In this document: piece after piece, positions 12,743 through 23,269 of the stretch
How the letters are laid out: each line of letters begins with the position of its first letter
Numbering within the stretch: the first letter of the stretch is position 1
Assembly: GCF_020184175.1 (NCBI RefSeq)
Contig: NC_065532.1
Coordinates: 23,250,001-23,314,000, forward strand
Length of the DNA stretch: 64,000 nucleotides
Reading direction: 5' to 3'
Source of the DNA: Aphis gossypii
Taxonomy: Eukaryota; Arthropoda; Insecta; Hemiptera; Aphididae
Notes under the pieces: model-generated
The model's database searches: none
Told to the model about the DNA's origin: nothing
What the model saw: only the letters and a program-made list of their open reading frames with translations
Translations under genes and position numbers: made by a program

Positions 12743-13597
12743 TGCTGAGGTGGTTGCTGCTGATACTAAAAATACAAACTTTAATCAAGAGGTTGGTCGA
12801 AATCGACATAACAAAATTGAATTACGATAATGGATTTGATAAAATTGTATTAATGAATCATTTTTATTTTTAATCACAATTTTGATAAATTTTAATGTTT
12901 TCTAGTTTTTAAAATTTTTTAATGATATTTTATTGATTTGAATAATGTTTTTCGTTTAGTTTAATTATTATGTGTTAGAATTTATGACCACTCATTTATG
13001 AATTTTTCGAGATTAGAGCATATTGATCCAAGTCGTTTATTATTTATTTATGAACATTTCCCATGCATATAAAAAAAATCTAAACAAATCAATAATATCA
13101 GAAATTTTAAAAGCTTCACAACGATTAGAATAATTTATCAAAAATAAATTTGTTTTTTCATATGTGTATCTATCAAATAGAAACATTAAAAAAAAAAAAA
13201 AACTTACTGCAAAATCTTTTTTCACACAAAGTACGTAATTCCCTGTAGTATGATGGTTACTTCTTACCTTCTATATTTAACATTGGTTAGACCAGGTTTT
13301 AAGCCTGATGATCGGGATTATTTGACATTGGTTGTCATTGCGATTGCGTCATTCTCGATAGTTTTCTATTTAATATTCAATTATATTATGCAATAACTCT
13401 TTGAGGACAGAAATAAAATTGTGTTCCCTACTGGCTATATCAGTCGTAAATAAATACGGTAGTATTGTAAAACGCGATTGTAATGATTTTACTTGTTTTC
13501 GTATAGTCTTGATGGAATCTTAATGTCATAACGATGTTATATTTTATTGTACTAGATTGTTGATCACTGCGGGAAGGGGAGCTTTTAATATATATTT

Positions 13598-13990
13598 TTT
13601 AATTCTGAACGGGTAGCGATGTTTGTATTGGTTTAACAATAATGTATACTAAAAAATATTGTTTAGCTAAAAGTTGTATCGTATGAAAAATGCTTCAATT
13701 TTTAACTTTGAGGATTCTGTTTAAAATCTGATTTGGTAAGTACATTAGGAGGGTAAAAATAAAATAAATCCTAAAACTTTTTGAAATAATGAAAAAAATA
13801 AAAACATAATAGCCGGACAACTCACTTTGCTATTAGGTGTCGAATGTAACTTTTCACTGAATAATAGTTTTAATGTTTGTTACAGAAAATAGATTGTAAT
13901 GGATATAATAAATTATTTAAATTAAATTATAAACCACAGTGTATGGGAAAGGATTCTAAATGGAGATCAGTCTATCAGCCTTTATTAGGT
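13598..13990. repeat. Rearranged repeat fragment between exons A and B
   Basis: The left side (AATTCTGAACGGGTAGCGAT at about 13601) matches the left end of the 21.56-kb element. The right side (GGATTCTAAATGGAGATCAG near 13952) resembles its inverted right end. In between, a segment around 13820-13850 (ACTCACTTTG, TTAGGTGTCG) matches the element's tail in scrambled or inverted order. The fragment lies between the two alternative exons. Confidence 0.45.
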
Positions 13991-14692
13991 TTATTAGTTT
14001 TTAAGTATAACCATATCTAATTAGGTATAATTTATATTGTATATTATGTACATGTATTTCTATTCATAATAGTTTGAATTAGTTTTTGCAAAAAAGTCAT
14101 GTATTATATGATTAATTATTATAATGTAATTCATTTATATCGTGATGTATTATTGTATTTGATATTAATTGAGTACAATATAGGTATATCGATTTACCTT
14201 AAAATTATATATTATTATATATATCCTCGATATTTTTATTGATTTGTGACTATTAAAAAAAATATATATATTTAACTAGGCATTTAAAATATTTCGTTAT
14301 ATCATCAATTTTAATTTTTACTACACAATAAACTTTTTAAAATATTAAATTAATAAATTTTAAAACAATAATCATACGACGAATCGTATTATATTCATTG
14401 ATGGAAAAATAAATTACTTATAAAGCAATAAAAACATATTTTTAAATATTCTTAGAAATATAGAGTGGAGGATGGTTTTTATTCACAATCATTTTTCGTA
14501 TGTAATAATTTAGAAATTAATTTATTTGAATTGAATTTTCAATTTTTTTAATCCATGGCCGTGATGACGAGACAAACTTGATATCTACTATATAGCGGGG
14601 CGTGTTTCCTAATTAATACTATTTTTAAAGCTATATTATTAATACTATTCATTTATTTTTGTAATGTTTTTAATCTATTATTGTTATTTTAG

Positions 14693-14842
14693 ATATTACT
14701 CATGTATGTTCAAATGGCTTCATTGGCACCATGTGGTGGCTGTGGTAGCTGTGGAAGCTATGGTAATAGTTTTAGTATCTCCAGCATTCTTCCATCACTT
14801 CCAAAAATTAATGTAAAAATTAACCTCAGTGGACTTTTTTGA
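14693..14842 (+). CDS. Secreted peptide, alternative 3' exon B
   Basis: A strong acceptor (ttgttattttag) precedes the exon. In phase 0 it adds 49 codons and a TGA, giving a 69-residue preprotein with the 7771 exon. Its first 21 codons align without gaps to exon A: ILLxYVQ, then AP, then CGG and CG. Here the Cys region is short (PCGGCGSCGSYG, three Cys spaced C-x2-C-x2-C). It is followed by a Ser/Ile/Pro/Lys-rich tail ending in INLSGLF that exon A lacks. The mature product is therefore about 37 residues and chemically different from product A. A poly(A) signal follows at 14929. This exon is most simply an alternative last exon. The alternative is that exon A is skipped and decaying. Confidence 0.7.
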   Translation: MLLMYVQMASLAPCGGCGSCGSYGNSFSISSILPSLPKINVKINLSGLF

Positions 14843-14928
14843 AAAAAAAAATAAAAATTTTTAATGATTTTATTATTTTATATGGTTTATAATCAACCTT
14901 TTAAAATGTTTTGAGTACCATAATCATA

Positions 14929-14934
14929 AATAAA
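14929..14934 (+). terminator. Poly(A) signal after exon B
   Basis: AATAAA lies 87 bases downstream of the exon B stop codon, in a run of overlapping AATAAA-like words (cataaataaaataaa). It gives a 3' UTR of roughly 110 bases. Confidence 0.55.
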
Positions 14935-14949
14935 ATAAATTTTATGCTA

Positions 14950-16500
14950 AATCATGTTTTTATTTTTCTGAAATTGTCATGTAATAAATATTTATAATAT
15001 AATCGTATCGTTTATTACCTAGAACATTAATATTTAATCCAATTATTTTTTAAAACCGTTAATATATTTTTCTTGATAGGTATTATATTACTTTCCTGTT
15101 AACTGCTTAATAATGTAAATAAACTTTACTATTTAATATATTTTATTATATATAATAGCTGTACTACATTTCTATCAATATTAGTTATCTAATTTTTCAA
15201 ATATGTTTTTACACGTCTGAAATTATTATTGAAAAACTTCTATGAAATGAGAAATCAAAAACATATATATATAACTTAAAAAACAAGCAATCAAATTTTA
15301 AATTTCATAACTTTTTTCAAAATCAAACATTTTTCGATATACTTGAAACTCACAAAAAAAAGTACAATTGATGTACAATTAATTAATTTATCATAAATTG
15401 TCTGATAAATTGCAGGTTTTATACTTAGGTAAGGTATTTTCTATTTTTATTAATACGATAGTTTTAAATAAATTCGGTCAATAGTTTTTCATTGAAATTA
15501 AATATAGACAATAGACATTTATATAAAAGAACATATCAAAATACATTTTTTGGTGTTTAAGTGTTCTATTTGTATATTCAACGGGTTTTTTTTAGCATAA
15601 TATTAAGCACAATTCATATAATATGACATATTACCTAAATTTAAACATGAATACCATTCACGCGTATTATTGTTCACTGCTTGCAAAACATTAATTATTA
15701 TTATTTTATTTATTTATTGGTATATTTAAAAGTGCTATATCTTAGTATGAAATGTAATATAAAAACTTTAAAAGTGTATTCATTCATTACATTTTATTTT
15801 TATTAAATATCATACTTAAATATTTCAATACAATCAAAAATATAATTATTATTAACTTATATAAGTATGGTTTAGGTTTATTGGTTTATTTATATTTATA
15901 ATTGAAATAGTCTTTTGTTTTTATGAAACTCAAACAGAATAAACAAAAACCATCATTATCGTATAAGGTGTATTGTACATTGTATACGACACCTGACACT
16001 AGTCACAAATAAATTATATATTATATTTGTACTTTACTGGTAATAGTGATATTGAAATAAAATGATTACTAATGTTTTACATTTTATGCATTGCTTTGAG
16101 TGATACTTTGTAATGTTTAAAAGTGTTGACTTAAATAATATAAGTATTGAAAAAAAAAACAATTTTAAATTGATGCTCGGTAAGTATTGTTGACATTCGA
16201 AAAATTATACTATCAAATAAATATTGATCAACGCTGAATGCTCGACTCGAGTATTCCAAGCGCTGTAAATGCGGCTATCGTTTTCATTAGTATTATTATT
16301 GTACGAACATTTCCCAACAGTTTTAATTGTTTATTATTTTTTATAGCTTTGTAATTATACGTATTAGTAGGTAGGTACTGTAATTATTGTAATACGAGTA
16401 CAGAACATACCTATTCTGGAGATAATTATTCTACTAAAGCTATACGTTTAGACCAATTTATGATCACGATAAGCACTAATGTGTAAAAACGAGAAAAATA
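14950..16500. other. Gene-free AT-rich interval
   Basis: Only AT-rich sequence with short homopolymers and direct words was seen. No exon, RNA gene or clear repeat boundary was recognised. Confidence 0.5.
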
Positions 16501-16515
16501 TTTCTTTTGTTTAAC

Positions 16516-16713
16516 CTACGACAGAGTAGAAATATAATACATTATAATGTATATTATTTTTGACACTCGCGATATATCAGTATAATCAAAACAATGACAT
16601 GTGTTATATATTATAGGCACGTAGACGCAGACGTGTCCGAAATAGCACTGTTCGAAACAATATCCATCGTCTGCGAGTTCCAGTGTCGAATTTTTCAATT
16701 TTCCGCTAAAACC
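16516..16713 (-). CDS. Candidate Cys-rich exon, uncertain
   Basis: An open frame on the minus strand ends with TAG at 16516 and contains a polar segment followed by five Cys spaced C-x3-C-x5-C-x9-C-x-C (YCFEQC … VC … TCHC). This spacing recalls the C-x3-C and C-x-C halves of Cys-stabilised alpha/beta peptides, but the usual first Cys is absent from this exon. An acceptor after attcag at 16714 would start it in phase 0. It could join a signal-peptide-like ORF at 17421-17501, although the donor there is poor. A plus-strand 83-codon frame (16594-16845, true ATG) overlaps it, so strand is not settled. Treat this as a hypothesis. Confidence 0.22.
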   Translation of the reverse strand, partial: GFSGKLKNSTLELADDGYCFEQCYFGHVCVYVPIIYNTCHCFDYTDISRVSKIIYIIMYYISTLS

Positions 16714-17420
16714 CTGAATTTCTGTACACAAACGATCCGATATTTTTATTTTTTTCTTTGCGACTTAAAGTTACATACTCCATTTACCCACCGTTTCGTG
16801 GGAGTAAATTATTACCCAAACAAATTTCATAACATAACACTATAATAGTATACTTAATATTATTTAGTTGTGTAGGTTTCTGACAATGACATACTCAACA
16901 TCCATCTGCAGCATAACCACTCTACTATTTTGTAAATTATAAGTTGTCAACTCGATTTGCATTGGTAAACATGCATTGTAACTACAAATGTAAGTAAAAA
17001 TGAAAAATGAAAAATTACTTTAAAAAAAAAAAAAAAATCTCATTTGTAAATACTATACATCGCTTATCATACCTTATTCCAAAATTTTTACTAGATAACT
17101 AGTTTTTTTTAGTTAAATTGAATTTAAATTAATCTACTATCAAATTCTTCAAGAACGGTGTTGTAAGTTAAGCATAAACCAAGAATCTTTTAGAGATATT
17201 TCAAGAAATTAATTTTGTATTGTTTAAAGATTTTTAATTCTTGTCTGAAATGTAGTGGGCCACACTGAACATAATTACATGGGTATTTTAAGAGTAAAGC
17301 CGACCTCTAAACACAATGATAATAAAACAGAGAAAATTTTAATTTTTAAAGACCAACATATTTAATGCTGTTTTTAATTATTTATTATTATTATTATTTT
17401 TTTTTTGTGCGTGTATATTA

Positions 17421-17501
17421 TTATGTTAAATTAATTAAACATAAAAGAACTTTAATAATTGTAACGACAAGAACTGCCACCGCTGGCGCTCTCAAAAACA
17501 T
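17421..17501 (-). CDS. Signal-peptide-like small ORF, uncertain
   Basis: A 26-residue ORF starts MFLRAPAVAVLVVTIIK and is almost entirely hydrophobic after an Arg, the profile of a signal peptide. It sits in a locally G+C-rich patch. It may be the first exon of the Cys-rich candidate at 16516-16713, using a GT after codon 17 (AAA|GTTCTT), which is a weak donor. Alternatively it is a chance ORF. Confidence 0.18.
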   Translation of the reverse strand: MFLRAPAVAVLVVTIIKVLLCLINLT

Positions 17502-17649
17502 AATACTTTCAAACAAAATATGAATACGAGTAATGAGAGTTGTTAATCACGTGAAAACTATAAAATCGAATACAATAAAGTTGTTGTATACTTGTACCCA
17601 CTACACTACATGACAATTATTTATCTCTCTGAAATTTTCCGAGCACTCA

Positions 17650-20600
17650 AGTTTATACGTATATTATAACATGTAATAAATAAAACATGTCTACCGTTAG
17701 CTAGTTTAAATATATTGCACCTGGTAAAGTCTGCACGTCTTTGGATGTATCGTTTGTTTTTGCATTAAACGAATGAGCCAATGACGGAAATGAGTAAAAT
17801 CATCGACACGTCAATAACAATTTTTAAAGAAAAAATAATAACTATTAATATTACTAATGATGCGATAGAGCAGTTACTACTGTTATATTATTGCATATGA
17901 ATAATATCTATGCAATTCGATCTGAATAGTAATATAGTTTTATTTGTATTATTTTTCTACTTCCATTTTGTGATATTTTTTACAATACAGATGTCAATAC
18001 CACATAAATTTATTTTAAATCCAACGCTAATATATTATTATATGTATAGGTACATAATATATGGATAAGTATACACTATACACACAATAATTGGTTATAA
18101 TAAGAGGGCAAGTAATATTTCTGTACCACGTATGGAGATCAAAAATAGTTTTAATACTTAAAGTTAGGTTAGGTAGGTCGTGTTAATTTATCTATTATAG
18201 ATATAACATTTCATATTGAAATTGTAAAAACGTGCATTAGAAAATACCTTTTTATTTAAAAAAAACTGCGTAATTTACTCGGTATTAATAAAATTAAAAT
18301 GATTTATTTTTATTGTAAAATCGATAGGTACTAACGTAATATTATGGAACTATAAAATTATGTGGATCTGATTATAAAAATGTTCTATAATCACTAAAAA
18401 CATCTTATGAAAACTATCACTAATGAAAATTATGAACAATGAAACCCAGCTCACAGGTAAAATTTTGGGTGTACATAGTGTCCGTATATTCTTAAAGTAT
18501 AACTTTTATTTATGATCGTGGTTTCTTATTAGTAATGCAATAATCGCGATTACCACGTTCACCCAAGTACATGAGCAGTGTGAGAGTGTGGCACAAGCTT
18601 TAATCTTTATAGTTACATTTCTTATATTATTTTTATAAAAGATTTCCAGCGATAGTAACCTTATAACTTATAACAAATATCTCATACACTTAGGTTTATT
18701 TTCCGATTGCGGCATATTAGCAATAGGCGCTATTTGTTTAACTCGAAGAGAAAACCTGGTTTATTAAATAATTGAACATTTTGAGATTACAGGCAATTAA
18801 AAAAAGGATATTTTAATTTTCGATGTACTAATAATAATCTTTGTAATTCTAGTTTTATTGTAAATAATAATAGTGAACAAATTGTTGATCAGCCTAAAAG
18901 ATTAGATTATGATTAGACAGAAAGTCTTAAGACTTTTAAATTATGAAAGAAAATGTTGTGTTTGGATATAATAATGTTTCACCATCAGTGATAACCAATT
19001 CAAAAATTTGGAGAGGTACGCAGATTATGAACACCCTATACGTGATTAAATTTATCTTATTAAGGGTTTCTATCGTTTGAAAATTGTGCTCAAATGAGTT
19101 GTATTTTTGTGCGTAAATATGTTGTAATTTTGTAACCTATCCGTTCTCCGCATACTACCGTTGCAATTTACAATTATCTAACATAAGTCATTAGTCATTA
19201 ACAATACATTATTAGTTGTTGTAAATTGTAATGTTATGTTTTCTTTATATTACATTAACTCGATAGTTAAAAGTAGAATGTTTTTCAGTCCCACTCAGAT
19301 GTCGATATAGTAATCACGTTAATCACGTGTGGTTGTTTTTGTCTGTTTGTTTAATTTTACAACTTATTTTTATTAATTAATTAATAATATTATGGATATT
19401 TGATCTATACTTAAAACTTAATAAGAAGCAGTAAGGCTGGTCCAGGAACGTGGTATTTCACACACTCAAATAAAATAATAATTACTGATGAATAGTGATA
19501 AAAAAAAAAAAAAAAACTGGGTTACATAGCAGTGTTGTATCACTCGGTTGGGTTTTCTTTGTTTCCGTTTTAAATATAACTACACGTGTGCGACGTGCTC
19601 TGACTGGGTAAGAATATTTCATTATAATCATTTAATCTGCTATTTGTCCGGTATGTAACGCCCTTGTAATTTATAACTCAAACGTATAATGTCTGTTCAC
19701 GTGAGAGACGCATCATCGTTTTTCGTTCATCTTGTATATTCGACGTAGGCCCCTCAAGCAGATTATACAGGGCACGTCGAGATTAAAAATAAAATTTTCC
19801 CAACGACTCGTTCTGAATAATTTTCAAACACAAACGTTTCGTGTACTGCGATTTAAAGTGTTTAAATGCATTATGTTGACAATTCATACAAATCTCTAGT
19901 TATTATGATAGGTAGCACACGACGTCATGTCATCGTCTTTTTTTTCTAAATATCTGTACAAACAAAAAAATTGATATATATATTAACATAATCCTAATGA
20001 AAAAGTCGTGCAAACCTTACTAGAAAATTAATTTTTTTTTGTTAATTTACACAAAATATTATTAACTACACTACACTTTATATTAACAAAACAAAACAAA
20101 TTAATTTTTTTGGTTTTGAATAATGACTACTTACTATTAAAGTTATTAATTTTTCTGAGCATTATATTAATTTTGAGATTTATACGAATTATAAAATATT
20201 ATTGAACATTTAATTAAGGATATTTTTGTTACAATTTCAACGGGTCTAATGACACGGAGGGGGGCGTGTAATATTTTAAGTGCACAATCAATACTGATAT
20301 TAAACTTTTTATATAGGTAGTATTATACCACCATTATCGATATATAATCACAGAATGGTTTTTTTTTCTATACGATAGCGACTATCCTCTTCCTACTTTA
20401 TTAATATTAATATAATACTAATATTAGAATATTAGTGAGTACTTTGACGGGCAGTTATAATGGAATCGTATACACTATTTTTTCTTCATTATTTGATCAA
20501 TTACCTATAGTAATTTATGATAGAATATTCACAAAGGAATACTTTTTAAAATTAAAATACATCTCTATGACGTAGGATCACGTCAAATGGAGAAAATTGA

Positions 20601-21540
20601 CCAACAAACCAATCATATTAAAACGTTTTAATAAAATAATGTATTTACAGAATTTAAGTATAATCCACTCAGTCTAGTGTTCAACAAGCTCAAATAAAAG
20701 TAGAATATGTTGACGTATTTACTTATTCTCGTTGTCAATAATTCTATACATAAATATCCATGTTCCTAAAAAGTACTCATGTGGAATACTTTTTTATTTC
20801 CCTGTGAAAATAGTTAGAATTATTTTATATACCATATCATATGTATTAAATTGTTAGTGTCAAAATGGTTAGATCACTTAAAATTCGTTTTCCAAGATGC
20901 GAATGCCGTAGTGCCGTGTAAAGTAAGCAATTTAAAATAAGTTAATAAAATATTTATAAAGTATGATATTATGTATTGATAAAATAATCTTGGAAGGTGT
21001 TTGGTGAAGTAATAGATATTTAATATTTTTATTATAGTAACGACATTTTGGATTTCGTTAATAGACTTAGCAGCAGTTCATCAGTTTTGTTTTATTTTAT
21101 ACATGTTATATAAATTGTTTTTTTATTTTCTCTACAAAAACATTTGTCAGAGTAGTGATAGTGTTCCATAATCCTCATAATCCTCGGATTACAAGGTACA
21201 TATCTCATTTTTAATTTAAACGAATAATGAACACAATAGGTCAGAGAAAAGAGACTAAAATACGATCTAAAATGATAGTAAAATCGTCAATTTTTTAACT
21301 TTCTTACTTTAGAGTAAGAATACCAATTTCTCATTTTTAAAATTCATAAATTTGTGTTCTCAATACATTAATTGTATAGTTTACTTTTTAATAATTATAA
21401 ATTATTATGAAATAATAATTGAATAGGAGAATATTAGAAAATATTTCCTTTCAGAAAAGATTTTAAATTTTAATTGTATTTAATGACAAATAAAATAAAA
21501 AATAAAATATATTCTACCAAATAAATAATTTTTTTTAGCG
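17650..21540. other. Gene-poor interval
   Basis: AT-rich sequence with a slightly G+C-richer patch at 19550-19800. That patch has a donor-like CTGACTGG|GTAAGA near 19606 and a TATA-like word 30-40 bases before it. No coding exon can be assigned, so a noncoding first exon is possible but unsupported. Confidence 0.4.
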
Positions 21541-21559
21541 AATCGAAATTAAAATATTT

Positions 21560-23260
21560 TAGATTCTGAACGGAGTGAAGAATGTATTGATTTTACAATG
21601 ATGTATGTTTTTTTTTTTTTTTGTTTTTTTTTTTTTTGTGTCTGTGTACAGCATAACTAGTCGAAATAATGCTCCAATTTCAAACTATGGGGGTGGTTTC
21701 CGATGTAAAAGTGAATATCCTTGGTGCATTATAGAGGTAAAAAGTTAACATTTTCCAACACTTTTCAAAAAAATCGAGAAAAACAAAAAAAAAATGACGG
21801 AAAAACGGCAATTTTTACGCAAAACCAGTTTTCGACCAAATCGATTTTTTTTTATGGTTGTAATTCAAAAACTAATCACTGAAAATACTTGAAATTTTCA
21901 CCAAATGTTAATGTCAGTGGTATCCGTATATAATTAAATTTTCAAAAAATTTTGACTTTTTTTGAGTTATTTATAGACCACTGATATTTTCGATTTTTTG
22001 GAGAAATTTTTTTTAAAGTGTCGATAAAAAATTTTTGAATGACCAAAAAGTTTTGAAAATTTAATACAAGGTTCCTTATGAGTTGTTTTTAATGTAGCTA
22101 AAAAAAATTAAAAATCGTTAGTCACAATTTTTTTTTATAAGCGTTTTTAGTTCAAATTTTTACGAAATCTGTCGAAAACGCGAAAATTTGCAAGTAATTT
22201 TGAAGTTGAAAAATCATAAAATTTTTTTCTTTTATAACTAAGTTTTGAAAATTTGGTACAAGGTTCTCCATACATTTTTCTTCAAATATCTGTAAAAAAA
22301 ACTCTACCGGATTCAGACAAAAAATTTTTATGAGCGTTTGAAATTTAAATTTTTACAAAAACCGCGTAAATAACAGTTTAGCCTCAAACGATTTTTGATA
22401 TTTGTTATTATTCAAAAAGTATAAGTCGTAGATACTTGAAAATTTTACCAGTTATTAAGATTCGCGTTTTATTTACGTGATTTAAATTTCAAAATATTTT
22501 GACTTTTTTTGAGCTATTTATAGACAACTGAAATTTTCAATTTTTCTGAAAAAATATTTTTGAAGTGTCGATAAAATTTTTTTGGCCCTATCAAAATACT
22601 TGAAAATTTAATACAAAGTTCCTCATATGTTATTCTTATAGTGATTAAAAAATTATAAGAATACATAGGCACAATTTTTTTTATTAGCATTTGAAGTTCA
22701 AATTTTGACAAAAATTCGTCAAAATTATGAATATTTGCGAAATATTTGAAGTTGAAAAATCATAAAATTTTTTGTGTTTATAACTAAGGATTAAAAATAC
22801 AACACTAAGTTTTCCATAAGTTTACCTTCAAGTATCTATAGAGAAAACTCGAAGCATCATTATAGGAAAAATTTTAAGTGCGTTTGAATTTTAAATTTTA
22901 ACGAAATAGCGTAACGATAACGATTTATCCTCAAACGATTTTAAATATTTGTTATTTTTCAAAAAGTATAAGTCGTAGATACTTGAAAATTTTACCAGTT
23001 ATTAAGATTCGCGTTTTCTTTACGTGATTTAATTTTCAAAATATTTTTTAATATAAGCTGGTTTTTTTAAACCACCTTTTTCACCAACCACTAGAAATTA
23101 TATCCTAGGCTGACAAATCATCTTCGTTCAGAATCGTTTTTCGTATACAATGATAATTATCATTGGATTCAAATTTAACACTCCTATAATATATAATAAT
23201 GATCCATACGGCACCTAATGTACAGCAGAGCGGTACTCACTTGCCCACTTTTTTAGTTTT
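21560..23260 (+). mobile_element. Dispersed nonautonomous repeat element, long copy
   Basis: The left part begins AGATTCTGAACGGAG (21561). Near the right end CTTCGTTCAGAATCG (23122-23136) is its inverted match, 12 of 13 bases over GATTCTGAACGxAG. Between them lies about 1.5 kb of noncoding A/T-run sequence that includes a ~545-bp tandem duplication. Beyond the inverted match come an 18-base palindrome, CAATGATAATTATCATTG (23148-23165), and a tail with GGTACTCACTTGCCCAC. No transposase frame is present. Copies or fragments recur at 11.65, 13.6, 42.97, 54.0 and 57.0 kb in this window. It behaves like a MITE-type or foldback family; the exact class and target duplication could not be determined by eye. 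Confidence 0.7.
21850..23045 (+). repeat. ~545-bp tandem repeat, about 2.2 units
   Basis: The phrase TATAAGTCGTAGATACTTG with about 100 flanking bases occurs near 22430 and again near 22970, almost identical and about 545 bases apart. GACTTTTTTTGAG occurs near 21954 and 22500 with the same spacing. A more diverged first unit begins near 21850. The later junctions are more alike than the earlier ones, as expected from unequal exchange or slippage within the element. Confidence 0.65.
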
Positions 23261-23269
23261 GTATACTTT

